DNA of 64,000 bases from positions 610,829,501 through 610,893,500 of the forward strand of contig CM057456.1 in the NCBI GenBank assembly GCA_016271365.2. Direction: 5' to 3'. Made by a program: the position numbers and the translations under genes. This document shows positions 20,592 to 31,779 of this stretch, piece after piece (position 1 is the first letter of the stretch; each line of letters begins with the position of its first letter). The notes below the pieces were generated by a model. That model saw only the letters and a program-made list of their open reading frames with translations. It made no database searches and had not been told where the DNA came from. The DNA is from Neoceratodus forsteri (lineage: Eukaryota > Chordata > Ceratodontiformes > Ceratodontidae).

Positions 20592-21735
20592 ATGGGTGGA
20601 AGACAAAAGGAAAAAGGCATTACCATACAAGTAGATTTCACCAGATTGCCAGCCTTTGTGGAGGAGTGTTTGAAGAGCTCAGCAGCCATGGCCGAAGGGC
20701 CTGCTAATGCAGAGTCTCCACCCACGCAGCCCACTAACACAGCTATCCTAATGGAGTTGCTGGACTTGATCAGAAATTCGTACTACCTATACAAAACTCA
20801 AAGAAAACCTCTCAAAAGTAGAAAGCAGGTGACTGATCTTGAAACCCAAGCCAGTGTGAGTGACACCCAAACTGATCACCTTGAGTGTGTGAGAGACCTT
20901 TTGGTACCATGTATTTCTGCTTAAAGTTGAACCAGCATAATATACTGTGGTGATTTGCATATACAGCCCATGGTGCTTTGCATTATGGGGGTATGTGTGA
21001 TTTTGTATTACCCTGAGCGTGTCCTTGTCCAGTGTTTCAGAGGAACACCCAACAGCTAGCAGTGAAGTGTGATGACCTGTAAGACTGCTTGAAGTGAAAT
21101 AACCTGTGGATCTACAGCATTCTGGAAGATGAGGAGGGCAGAAACATGGTGGTATTTATGAATTCTTTCCTCCAGGAAACCCTCCAACTTGACCGTAGCC
21201 TCCTACTGGACATTGAGCAAGCACACAGGGCACTCACACCGAAACCAACCCCCCACCGATGAGCGAGCCCGATCTGTGGTGCTTAGATTTTTAAGCTATA
21301 CTACCAAGCAAGACTTACTCTTCAGAGCCTGGTGAATGAAACAGGCTTTCTACAAAGGGAGGCGCATTTTTTTCGATAATGATTACTCCCCTGTACTTAA
21401 CCACACTTGTAGAGGCCTACTTGCTGGTGCTCTGGGTGTTGTAAGGGCAACAGCCCCGATTTAAGACACCCTACCCCTCTGAGTTAGTGATTATGTTCCC
21501 AGATGGGCCCAAAACATTTGAGACGCTGGAAGATTCCATCCAGGAGTTAAAGAAATGGAACAACATTGTCCCTCTTCCTAGATGACCCACCTCATTAACG
21601 GACCAGCGGGCAGTGTGCCAAACAATCTGGAGGAAGGTCCCTTCTGCAGCCGAGAAGAAATCACTGTCACAGGCCACTCTACATGACATAAAGCAACTCT
21701 TCCAAGCATTTCAGTGGCAGGATCCCACCTGAGTT
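20592..21735 (+). pseudogene. L1/Tx1-type ORF1 relic
   Basis: The first 110 codons from ATG 20592 read through KEKGITIQVDFTRLP and a heptad-like segment with LMELLDLIRNSYYLYKTQ and VTDLETQASVSDTQTDHLE, suited to the coiled coil of L1 ORF1p. After about 140 bp of unrelated sequence (20902-21044) the RRM-like part resumes in mixed frames: NNLWIYSILEDEEGRN, LLLDIEQAHRALTPKP, then LFRAW and NDYSP. L1 ORF1p binds RNA as a trimer. Frameshifts disable this copy. Confidence 0.65.
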
Positions 21736-22232
21736 TACCCCACTTCAGTGTTGCTGACTTTTGTATATAGACGTATGTTTTTTTTGGAGGGGGGGAGGAG
21801 ATGGAGGAGCGACTGCTTACTTGCCACCTAAAGCTGGCCGACTTGTGGAGGCCTTACCACTTCCCCTTGGATCTTCTGCTCCTACCTGGCCTTGCAAGAC
21901 TTTTTATCACTCCTAATCTATAGGCATGGACTAACTGTTCTGTTGATGCCAAGATTTACCTGGTGGAAGAGTCCTGCTGTGGTGACACCATCTGGTTCTC
22001 CGGATTCCAGCTGTGGTCTGGAAGGAACTCTGTCTTTGTACTGCAGACCACTGTGTTGGTGGGGGGTGGAGGCGGAGGGGACCTGGAGAGCAGATAATGC
22101 CAAAGATACAGAGGCCATACTGTTTCCCCACAATAACAGAGTTGCTCAGACTGCTAACTGAACTGTATGCCACAGTGTACAAAATTACATTGCAGACTAC
22201 TATTGCCTGCTTATTGGTCAGAGTGCTTTATT
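21736..22232. other. Sequence 3' of L1 ORF1 relic, unassigned
   Basis: About 500 bp with no endonuclease motif recognised. It could be the inter-ORF region of the preceding L1. It is cut at 22233-22247 by the insertion of a younger L1. Confidence 0.35.
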
Positions 22233-22247
22233 AGCTAAAGCATTGTT
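22233..22247. repeat. Target-site duplication, left copy
   Basis: AGCTAAAGCATTGTT here is repeated exactly at 27480-27494, flanking the L1 with its nested CR1. Confidence 0.85.
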
Positions 22248-22539
22248 TATTTATGGTGAGCGGTCCAGAATCCCCCAGATGCTGAATCTCCCTATACTCC
22301 TATTTGGCTTTTGTTAGAAAGAGATCAGATTAGGGAAGCTGGTATGTCCCTTGCATCTGTTTTTTTTTTTTTTTACTCCCTCCAAGTTTCTTCCTGCGGA
22401 TCTTTGAAATTCTGTTATCAGCACTTAAGTGCGGGTCCATCTGCAGCTATGCTCGCCTCATGCATTATAAGTTTTTTTTAAAGATACTTCTCAACCTATT
22501 ATCCATAATCTCAGTTTTAGAATAGGTGGAGATGTTCTG

Positions 22540-23300
22540 ACAGAAACGTGGTTCCTCAAATGGCTACAACCAAGATTTGTGATTTGCTCCATGATGGAAC
22601 ATTAAGATCATGTCCAGAGATTCTTACTTACCATTTAGATAGTAAGTGTGTATTTAAGATATTTCAACTTCATGTTCTTCTTCGATGGTTTGGTTCTGTG
22701 GCATGGAATGTTCATTTTAGTGAGTTCCTGCAATCGGCTATTGATATTGCCTTGTAACCACATGCTGTCTCCAGTTTATATTCTCTTCTTTTTCTTAAAT
22801 TATTCCCTGGCATCACCGGAGACTCTCTATATTGGAATGCAGTCTTCCCACACCATGTATTCAATTGAAATAAAATCTGGGAAGATCTTCATTCTTATGT
22901 TTCCCATGACAAACTCTGCCTTATCCAATTCCACATTTTGCATAACATTTATTTTTCGCCTCCAAACTTAGTTAAGATTGGTAAGATAACTTTGTCCCTC
23001 TGTACAAGATGCGGACAAGTGGAAGGCACTTTATTACATATTAATGCCCTAAAGTGGCCCCTTTATGGGATCTGATTAAATCTAGGGATGATCCTCTTCT
23101 GGGACTTGAAGAGGCCTTAACCCCTGTAATATGTATAGTAGAGATTATAGTGAAATTGCAGTGAGGGAAAGGAGGTATTTGAACACAAGAACATAATGGC
23201 TTTGATTTCCCTTTCAATGAAGAAAGTAGTTATTCGCCATTGGCTTAACCATTCTTTGATTACATATCAGGAATGGTTGCAGGAGCTCTTATTTAAAGAG
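22540..23300 (+). pseudogene. L1c ORF2 C-terminal fragment
   Basis: L1-type post-RT sequence is spread over frames: VPQMATTKICDLLHDGTLR, the YHLDSKCVFKIFQLHVLLRW region, then NLVKIGKITLSLCTRCGQVEGTLLHI, which aligns with the zinc-knuckle-like CPRCQSQIGSLLHM in the fragment at 768-1375. The last Cys of the knuckle is lost (LLHINALKWP). Frameshifts are frequent. RT itself is absent, in agreement with 5' truncation. Confidence 0.65.
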
Positions 23301-23767
23301 CTAGTGACATGTTCAGGAGAACTTTAACAGAACCTAATATTTAGGCACAGTCCAGCTTGTATTTCCCATTAGTGCTGTATTCCTCCTTCTCATGATTTAT
23401 TACTGAGGTAATCTGTATGAAAACAGGATCTTTGCTCCTGAAGAGTTTCTGTTCCTGCTGCTTTCTCCCTACCTGAAGTCACAGAGCACTGCTTGTGGTA
23501 TTGGAGTTACTCCAGTAGCAACAGATTGTGATGTCACAACGGAGGATTATGACTTGAAGTAGGGAGTAAGGTATAGAGGCAGATGGACTCTAAAGGAACT
23601 CTAAGGGATAAAGAGCATATATTCATGCACATTTTCTTAGCAATATATAATGGGGAGGAGAAATATACAAAATGTGAATGGTATGCAGGCAGAATTGTAC
23701 CTAATTATTATGTTTTTTAAAGTTTTCTTTGAGGCATCAATAGCTCTTTAATCTTCGCTTAGAGAAA

Positions 23768-24100
23768 ATGATGGCCAGTATTCATTATAGACTCCCATCA
23801 TATAATAGGAAGTGGACAAACTATCATCCATTTTGTCCGGCATCTTCTTCTCTGAGATCCTGCCAGTCTGGGAGAGGGGGCAGATGGTCGGAAGGTCAGA
23901 AAAAGGGAGATAGGGGAGCTAAACATGTGGCTCAAGGGCTGGTGCCAGGAAAAAGGACACAAATTTGTAGGGAACTGGCGACAGTTTTGGGAGCGAAAGT
24001 TCTTAAAATTTGATGGACTGCATCTGACTAAGGAGGGAGTCTGTGCATTGGGGCAGAAGTTTGACGTCTTTGCAGAATATTTAAACTAGCAAATGGGGAG
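23768..24100 (+). pseudogene. CR1 K ORF1-like remnant
   Basis: A basic 81-residue frame (GRWSEGQKKGDRGAKHVAQG, then CRELATVLGAKVLKI) ends at 24013. A putative continuation (LTKEGVCALGQKF-like) is in other frames. It precedes the endonuclease, where CR1 elements place ORF1. The domain is not recognised beyond its position. Confidence 0.4.
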
Positions 24101-24160
24101 AGGGGTGCAGCACCCCATACATCGAATGGGAAGAACACCCCTCCCGCCTCCCCTCAGCTA

Positions 24161-25020
24161 GTGGTCAGACAGGAGTTCAGCATGTTTGCAGTTCATTTGC
24201 TTCACCAGGTAAGGAAAAAGGTCCAGCTCCCCATACGATGCACTGGGGAAATGCCAGACCTCATCCAACAACTAACACACCGAAATCAGGCCAATGGAAA
24301 ATCATGTACACAAATGCTCGCAGTCTGGGAAAACAAGATCCCAGACCTGCAGGCAATAATGACTGAGGCTAAACTGGACATAGTAACAATTAGCGAGATG
24401 TGGTTTACCAGTAACCACACTTGGGAAACTTCAGTACCTGGCTATGTACTGTTCAGAAGAGACCGAGGTGCAAAAAGGGGGTGTGGAGTGGCCTTGTATG
24501 TCAATGAAAATATGAAAGCTACAGAAATTCAGAATACACATGAGGAGCCAGAAGAACTGTGGGTCACCCTGGAAACAGGAAATGGGTTAGCCATAAGAAC
24601 TGGGGTTGTCTACAGGCCCCCCCAGATCAGGGGGAGGACATAGACACATTACTGTTAGAAGATACACAAAACATGACAGCTAAAGGGGAGGTTCTGATAA
24701 TGGGAGACTTCAACATGCCAGATAGAGATTGGTCAATACCAGCAGGAACATCTGCCAGAACTAGACACATGGTGGATTCCCTGTAGGGGGAGGGCCTCAA
24801 ACAACTGGTACAACAACCCACAAGAGACAGGGCTATCCTAGATCTAGTACTGACTAACAGGGAAAGGATCACAGATCTCTAGGTAGAAGGTCACCTGGGG
24901 TCCAGTGACCATCATATGGTATGGTTTAATTTGGCCACTAGAACTAAATCATCCCATTCCAAGGCAAAAATATGGGACTTCAGAGGAGCTGACTTTAATA
25001 AGATGGCCAACAGAGTTAAG
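24161..25020 (+). pseudogene. CR1 K endonuclease
   Basis: The frame 24161-24643 holds ENKIPDLQAIMTEAKLDIV, TISEMWFTSNHTWE (the catalytic Glu of the ET-like block, here EM), a GYVLFRRDRGAKRGCGVALY block and TGVVYRPPQ. After a one-base shift near 24625 the next block is VLIMGDFNMPDRDWSIP, with the GDFN catalytic motif. In-frame TAG codons at about 24784 and 24881 interrupt the rest. The final SSDHHMVWF motif is present near 24903. All the active-site blocks can be found, but not as one protein. Confidence 0.8.
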
Positions 25021-25556
25021 CTAGCCCTGACAAAAAGAAATACAGGTGAAGGGGTACAGGCAAAGTGGGCAAGCATTAAGGATGCAATACTTGAAGCAAC
25101 ATCTCATTGTGTTGGAGAGAAAAGGAAGTGCAAAAGAAGAAGGAAACCACTTTGGTTCTCAAAAACAGTAGCAGATAAGGTCAGAGCCAATAGGCTGGCC
25201 TTCAGGAAATATAAGGGAACGCAGCGGGATGAAGATCGTGAGGCATACCAAACTTCCCTTAGGGAAGGCAGTAAGGCAGGCAAAGGCCCACACCAAGGAA
25301 ACCCTAGCACAGACAGTAAAAGAAGGTGACAAGACTTTCTATAGATACATTAGTGAAAGGAGAAAGTCCAAAGGGGGGGGTATTGCTAAGATCAAAGGAG
25401 ATAAGGGGGCGTATCAGGAGGAGGACCCTGTAAAAACATCTATCCTAAATAGATACTTCTGCTCAGTATTTACTGAAGAGAAGGTAGGGCAGGGCCCACA
25501 GCTCAGCACCATGGACAAAGGGGGGAAGGAGGTGAGCACTACTCCCTTCACAAAAT

Positions 25557-27106
25557 AAAGGGTCCTACAAGAGCTCACTAAGCTCAGGGTGGACAAGGCA
25601 ATGGGACCTGATGGCATGCATCCCAAGGTACTAAAGGAGCTAAGGATGGAACTAGCAGAGCCATTATCAGAACTGTTTAGTGAGTCTCTGAGCACAGGAG
25701 AAGCCCCAGAAGACTGGAGAAGGGCTCATGTGATCCCGCTCCACAAGAGTGTTAGCAGGGAGGAGGCAGGGAACTACAGACCAGTCAGTGTTACCTCAGT
25801 AGTAGGCAAGATTATGGAGGCATGCCTTAAGGAAAGGATAGTGCAACACCTGGAATCCATAGGAGCACAGGATCCAAGACAGCATGGGTTTACAAAAGGA
25901 AGGTCCTGTCAAACTAATCTTATAGATTTCTTTGACTGGGCAACCAGAGTGGTGGACCAAGGGGGAGCAGTTGATGTCACCTACCTTGACTTCAGCAAAG
26001 CTTTTGATACTGTTCCACATACAAGATTGATTAATAAGCTGGGTAGGCTTGGGTTGGGTCAGAAGTTGGTCAACTGGGTAGCAAACTGGTTGACGGGCAG
26101 AAAACAGAGTGGTGGTAAACGGTATACAGTCAGAAGAGATGCAGGTCACAAGTGGGGTACCTCAGGGATCAGTCCTGGGGCCAGTCCTCTTCAATATCTA
26201 CATCAGTGACATTGCAGATGGACTGGAGGGTAAGGCTTGTCTGTTTGCAGATGACACCAAGATCTGCAGCAGAGTAGATGACCCAGATGGGGCTGGCAGA
26301 ATGAGAAGAGATCTGGATAAACCAGCAAAATGGTCAGAAGAGTGGCAACTGGGGGTTAATGCAAAGAAGTGCAAAATTATGCACATAGGGAAGAGAAACC
26401 CTGAAGTCACCTATAGGCTGGAAGGGGAGTTGCTGGCAGTCACAAGGGAAGAAAGAGACTTGGGTATCGTCATCACCGATGACCTGAAATCATCCAAGCA
26501 GACCACTAAAGCAGTAGGTAAGGCTAGGGGGATGTTAGGATGTATTAGTAGAGGTATCACAAGTCGGAAGAGGGAGGTAATAATCCCTCTTTACAAGACA
26601 CTGGTTAGGCCCCATCTGGAGTACTGCATGCAGTACTGGAGGCCACATCTTCACAAGGACATTAACCAAATTGAGGCAGTCCAGAGAAGGGCAACCAAAA
26701 TGGTGCAGGGACTGCATCAGAAAACATATGAGGACAGATTAATGGAGCTCAGTATGTATACCCTAGAGCAAAGGAGAGAGAGAGAGGTGATGTGATCGAA
26801 ACATTCAAACACCTTTAGGGCATTAACAAGGTGAAAGAGTCTAACATGTTTCAATATAAGAAAAATAGTAGGACAAGAGGACACAGCATGAGATTAGAGG
26901 GAGGCCGATTAAGGGGTAATGTGAGGAAGTTCTTTTTCACAGAATGGGTGGTGGATGCATGGAACGGCCTACCTCAGGAAGTGGTGGATATGAATATAGT
27001 GCAGGGTTTCAAACAGGCATGGGATTGGCATAAGGGAGCAATACAGATGAGTTTGAATAGACAGGCCATTGACAGAGCAAAGGCCGATGGCACATTTATA
27101 AGGTAG
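25557..27106 (+). pseudogene. CR1 K reverse transcriptase and C-terminal domain
   Basis: Frame 25589-26209 contains DKAMGPDGMHPKVLKELR, HVIPLHKSVSREEAGNYRP, GFTKGRSCQTNLIDFF and TYLDFSKAFDTVPHTRLI (first catalytic Asp). A shift at about 26100-26140 leads into frame 26109-26795 with TSGVPQGSVLGPVLFNIYIS and CLFADDTKICSRV, the FADD active site. RPHLEYCMQYWRPHLHKD and VQRRATKMVQGL then follow. After a stop at 26793 the terminal segment continues at 26831-27106 (RGHSMRLEGGRLRGNVRKFF, VVDAWNGLPQEVV). It is readable almost throughout, with few disruptions, so it is fairly young. Confidence 0.88.
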
Positions 27107-27176
27107 AAAAAGAAATGGGCAGACTGGATGGGCCTTGTGGTCGTTATCTGCCGACAACTTCTATGTTTCTATGGAG

Positions 27177-27479
27177 CAAACTGCACACCTTGTATACGTC
27201 GTAGTCTACTCTGGAGCAGCACCTTTAGGATATATGTATGATCCCATTTTCCCCTTATCTTTTAGTAGGTACCTATGTTTTTCTTGATTGTATTGTGCGC
27301 CCTTCAGTCATTTCGCTTTTGGTTTGAAACTGGTTTGGTCATATTATTCTTTACTCTTCCTTGGTGAGGGTTGGTGGTGGGAGGTGTGGGGACTGTTGTT
27401 TGTTGTTGTTTGAATGTTGTATGGTTTTGTTATTATGTAAACAATAAAGTACATTAAATAAAATAAAAAAAATTAAAAA
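27177..27479 (+). repeat. L1c 3' untranslated region and A-rich tail
   Basis: This non-coding sequence follows the CR1 end and runs to the A-rich tail (AATAAAGTACATTAAATAAA, then A-runs). The right target-site duplication starts immediately after it. Confidence 0.6.
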
Positions 27480-27494
27480 AGCTAAAGCATTGTT
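27480..27494. repeat. Target-site duplication, right copy
   Basis: AGCTAAAGCATTGTT, identical to 22233-22247. Confidence 0.85.
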
Positions 27495-27862
27495 AGGGAC
27501 CCCGGGGACTCACATGACACCATGGCCTGTCAACTCCCTGCCCACCCAGTGTCTGGGTTGTTTTCACGGGCCTGGCAATCCAGTGGCTCTCCTGCCTCTC
27601 CCCTCCCCTGGCAGTGCTGGGCTGCAGGGACAGGAGAGGGTGGCTTCGCGGGCTGTGGTGTTTGGGGATTCGGAGGAGGGGCCTTGACAGTTATCTGTCA
27701 CACCACCTGGAGGTGACATCTTGTGGGGCGCTTGAGATTAGGTACTGTCTGACCCTCGGGTGCAACGACAGTCGGACCGGATCTTCCCCTCTTGTCCTCG
27801 GGTCTCCCCAAGACAGCAGTGGTAACCTTGGAAACAAGCTTGTAGTCCACAAAGGTGCCTAG
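27495..27862. other. Unassigned GC-rich sequence
   Basis: It should be the original continuation of the sequence ending at 22247, given the target-site duplication. No coding or repeat family is recognised. Confidence 0.4.
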
Positions 27863-28735
27863 AACATACGAACATACAAAGAAGCCGGCAGAAGAAAGCC
27901 ATTTGGCCTATCAAGTCTGCTCATATTGCAGGGTCCAGAGCTTGAGCTAATGTCCCTGCCCTCCCTCCCCACTGCTCCCATCCTCCCTCCCTACCCATGA
28001 TTCTTACTTTCCCTCACTTTCCCTCTTTGCCTATCCCAGCCTCTCTTAATGCTGCCCACTGTCTTCAACGAGATGACCTCTTCTTGCAATGCATTCCAAG
28101 TGTCCACCACCCCCTTTGTGAAGAAGTGCTTCCTGACCTCTCTCCTAAACCTCCCACCCTCCAGCTTAAGACTGTGCCCCCTCATCTTATCGTTGCCACT
28201 CAGCTTAAAGAGACTCTCTTTATCAACCCTACTTATCCCTTTCAAGTACTTGAAGGTCCCAATCATGTCCCCCCCCTCTCTCTCCTGTCTTCCAGGGAGT
28301 GCATGTTCAATGCCCTCAACCTGTCCTCATATGCTTTACCCTGCTGACCCAGTATCATCTTTGTAACCCTCCTCTGGACCTTCTCCAACAGATTAATGTC
28401 CTTTTTGAGGTGTGGGCACTAGTACTGAACTCCATACTTTAGATGAGGCCTTACCAGGGACCTGTACAAGGGCAGTATAACCTCCTCTCTCCTACTATTG
28501 ATCCCCCTAGATATGCATCCCAGCATCTTGTTTGCCTTTGCTGCTACTTTCTTGCACTGCATGGAGTGCTTCAGGTCACTAGTGATCATCACTCCCAGGT
28601 CCTTCTCCTTCTCTGATGCAGATACTCTGACTCCACCCAGGTAGTACTCTGTCCTGGGATTCTTGGCTCCAGTATGCATAACTTTGCATTTCTTGGCATT
28701 GAAGCCAAGCTTCCAGATCGTTGCCAAGGTGTTAG
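27863..28735 (-). mobile_element. CR1-type LINE N, 5'-truncated, minus strand
   Basis: The 3' end lies at the left (complement of CATACGAACATAC, then GGCCAAATGGCTTTCTTCTGCC). Reading leftwards on the minus strand, the coding part starts at FNAKKCKVMHTGAK (28727), passes LGVMITSDLKHSMQCKK and VRPHLKYGVQY, and ends with the C-terminal domain GHSLKLEGGRFRREVRKHFF and DTWNALQEEVISLKTVGSI. It is the same family as M, and it supplies the segment deleted there. It is the only clear transposon on the minus strand in the window. Confidence 0.85.
27991..28727 (-). pseudogene. CR1 N RT C-terminal coding remnant
   Basis: Two open minus-strand frames (28419-28727 and 27991-28266) cover the RT thumb and the C-terminal domain, with a frameshift and stop between them. 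The RT active site is absent because of 5' truncation. Confidence 0.8.
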
Positions 28736-29254
28736 AACGTTGGCTAAGTCATTGACTAAGCTGTCTGCATACTATACCATACCATGCCATAGCCTACGGC
28801 CTTCCTCAGCAGCTCAACCAGCCATTATATGCAACCTAAAAACTTAACAGCAAGCTTCTTTAGGAGGGGCTACCATCCGAGCCCACCGTCCTGTGATGGC
28901 AGTGGGCTAGGACTCAAAGCTCCCTATCTTTGGCATTGTGAAATCGTGTTACATGGCTTCATCCGATACCTCATCAGGCTGTAACCTGCCAAGTCAGAAT
29001 GAGAGACGATTGACTAATACTGTGTGGAGACCTCAGTGACCAATACGGAGGAGGATCAGCTATTGTCTGCTGGGGGTTGGGATATGGGGGCTGGATGAGG
29101 GGCCCAGCCTGTGGTTGGGGGAGAGATGTAGGGCTCACCTCCCCGGGCGGGGTGCCTTTAGTGGAACCATAATGGCCCTGAACTGCCATGGCACTGAAGG
29201 CAATGGACGATTTGTGAGGGCTCTCCTCTGCACAGTGGGGGGATTATGCCTTTC
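28736..29254. other. Unassigned sequence between CR1 N and DIRS I
   Basis: About 520 bp with no recognised family; this may be the locus into which I inserted. Confidence 0.4.
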
Positions 29255-29460
29255 TAGGGGCGTGGATATGGTGCACTATCTACACTCTGACAGTCTTCCT
29301 TTCCCTTTAAATCCAACTGAATTTCCTAAAGTCAAGCTCCTCCCATCCACCCGTGTGGTTTACTCCTTGGCTGTGCCCCGTGACTTCGGGTCTTCCTTTC
29401 TGCTGGAAGAGTTAGGTCTCCTCTTTTGCAGCTCCATGCACAGTGCAGGCCCTTAAGTTC
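29255..29460 (+). repeat. DIRS I left ITR and leader
   Basis: The shared layout with H 55591-55800 includes TTTAAATC, then GGTTCCTCCCACCCACCCG-like (CTCCTCCCATCCACCCGTG here), a CTTGGCT/CTCGGCTCCGCCCC-type box and a TGACTTCGGGTCTTCCT/TGACGCCAGATCTTCCT block. The right partner is outside the window. Confidence 0.7.
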
Positions 29461-29513
29461 TTTATTCCATGTTGTCTTCAGATTGCATTTTTTTGTTGAA
29501 TTCTTCATCCATC

Positions 29514-31730
29514 ATGGATTGTGAAGAAGCCTGGTACTGTCCTGGTTTCAAATGCTGTGTTGCCTTTAACCAGAAGATGTCCCTGGTGGACCTGTACTCG
29601 TTGTACATTTACTGCCTTGGGGCAGAGCATGATACCTAGGCCTGCAGCCTGTGGAAGTCGCTGCTGCCCTCCTCACTCGAGGCCATTACACCCGCCTCCT
29701 CTTTGGTCATTCAGATGAATGGGAGCCCTTCCCTCCCCGGCCCCGTAAGCTCAAAAGGCACATGAAAGGCATATCCACAGCTGCAGGCTCAGCTTGCAGT
29801 CATGGAAGAGGCAGCAGCCCAAGCTGCAGTGGGTTCTTTGGTGCTTGCGCTGCTCCTTGTCAGGGCGAATGTTGGGGCATCCTTCACAGGCACGTCCCGT
29901 GAAATGTGCCAATTCCTTCAAACTCTCAGGAGGGGTCTTCCAGGGCAATAAAAAGAAAGGCAAGAAATCCCACCATTGTTCCTGGGACCGGGAGAGCGCA
30001 CTAGTCCCACTGCTGCAATTGCCTTGATCGCTTAATGACCATCGGGCACTCAGCCTCGGACGAGCTGGTTCTGGTTGAGGGTCAGCCCACTAGCTGCATG
30101 GTATCCTCATCAGGCTTGTTGGCTGAGACGCAGGCCGAACAGCCAGTCAAGATTTTTCTCAACCTGGTCGACGTGTTGTCTGAGGGGATTGAGGATGACT
30201 CAGTCTCGAGGACTCCATTCCTTTTGATTCTCTACCAGGAGGGTCAGGGGCAGTCAGTTGGCCAGACTGTCTCCTCCCAGGACACATTCCCACACTGGAC
30301 TCTTGATCAGGAAGCTCTGTCGATGCTTCTCCTCTTCATCTGCAGATAATGAGGGGCTCCATCACAAGCTGCATTGGTGCTATGAGGAGCTTATGGGGCA
30401 GCAGTGGGTCCTTGCGAAAGGTAAGCCCATTCCCCTGGCCCCCGTGCTTCCCTGGTAACCTCTGGTCCGATCCACCCTGATCCTGCCGAGCCCGGTGTCT
30501 CTGGCCCTGGCCTCTCCACTGATTAGGGTGGAAATGCCACCTAAGCAGCCCTTACAGAGGCTCCTATCAAGGCCTCCCAGTCAGTTGTCCATCGAGATCA
30601 CCCACTTAGATGAGTCTAGTGTGGTCCATGGAGAAAAGGAGAAAAGAGCTGAGGGTGATCTTTGAGGAGTCTTTGGACTCTGATGGATCCTCTATGCAAT
30701 CCTCCAGGACTTCAGGTTGTGACCCTGATTTGGCCAAAGAACTGACCAGTGACCCTGATCCAGTCTCCTTCAGGGCCTTTCTCCAGTTGCTCTCCAAATC
30801 AATGGAGATCCCCTTGGAGCCAGTCCAGAAGCAGGCCAGATACCTCCTCACGGAGATCCTGGATCTGGATAATTCTCCAGGGGTTGCCTTCCCTGTGGCA
30901 GAGGCTGTTCTGGCCCCAGTGCTGGAGCTCTGACAGCACCCAGCTTCCTGCACTGTGCCCTCAATGTGCATGGTTCAAAAGTATGCAGTTCCGACCAGTT
31001 TGCCGTCTTGTTTCTTTAGCCATCCCTCGGCTGAGGGCTTGATGATGGACTTAGTCTTCAGTAAGACAAGCAATGCCGAGGATGTGGACAGGCCCCCCTA
31101 ACAAAGAGTCCTAGAAACTGGATCACGCAGTCAAGAAGGTTTACGCTGTGGCCTCGCTAGGTCTCTGTCAGGCGAGTTGCACCTTAAAGATGGCCATCTT
31201 TGGTCACTCCCTGATGGGGAGTCCTTGATCACTTCCTTCCCTGTCTTTCCACTGATCTGCAGATGGCAGTTAAGATGGTCAGGGATCATGTTTGAGCGCT
31301 TAAGACAGCCTTTGATATTGGCGACTTCTGCTCCCAGCCCGTGGCTGCAGCAGTCACAGTGCGTTCAGTGCCTTACTGTGGATTTCTGCCTTCACGGCGG
31401 ACACCCAGCATGAATTAGCTGATGTTCCCTTTTTGGGCACCAACCATTTCGGCCCTGGGGTAGAAGGGCACCTCACAAGGATTGAGAAATTCAGTGCCAC
31501 CCTCAGCTCGGTGGCATCCTCCCTGAAGGACTGGATGGGTAAGCGGCTGAAGAAAAAGCCTTTTCAGGTTTGTCCCTTTCCATCCCAGCAGCCCAAACAG
31601 CAGCAGCCCTAGCCCATAGGCCTGGCACCCTAAAGCGAAGTTCGCTAGCCAGGGCTCCAAAAAGCCTAGGGGGTTGGGTGGCAGGGCCCCTCCAGCAGCT
31701 GATGCTGGTGCCTTCTCCAAGGCTGCTCAG
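29514..31730 (+). pseudogene. DIRS I gag, heavily decayed
   Basis: ATG 29514 begins MDCEEAWYCPGFKCCVAFN, then YCLGAEHDT before a stop, matching H gag MDKSTPGFQRCPCGQ and CFSLEHDLQAC. Downstream, 30610-30933 reads acidic DESLDSDGSSMQSS and FLQLLSKSMEIPLEPVQKQ with RYLLTEILDLDNSP, parallel to H (STGMQLEHVSKRAKYPLTEI, LDRGDSP). Later parts (31340-31720) correspond to the gag C-terminus of H (LGTDLFGPGVEGHLQRIEKF). Frames are broken many times. Confidence 0.65.
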
Positions 31731-31779
31731 TGATGGGTCAGGGGTTGTCTGCCTCCTGCCCAGCCAGTCCCTGCCTCTT

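Larger units (their letters stand above)
23420..27176 (+). mobile_element. CR1-type LINE K, near full length
   Basis: From 5' to 3' it has an ORF1-like remnant (23768-24100), endonuclease, RT, a C-terminal domain and a 3' end TTCTATGTTTCTATG, resembling the octamer-type CR1 terminus. It interrupts L1c. The 5' boundary is uncertain. The family differs from M/N, whose 3' end is ATGTTCGTATGTTC-like. Confidence 0.8.
22248..27479 (+). mobile_element. 5'-truncated L1 (L1c) carrying a nested CR1
   Basis: It is bounded by a perfect 15-bp target-site duplication and ends in an A-rich tail with AATAAA-type words (27441-27479), the hallmarks of target-primed reverse transcription. ORF2 remains lie at 22540-23300. 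The 3' untranslated region resumes at about 27177 after the CR1 (K). The total span of 5.2 kb includes about 3.75 kb of CR1. The element inserted next to an older L1 ORF1 relic in the same orientation. Confidence 0.85.
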
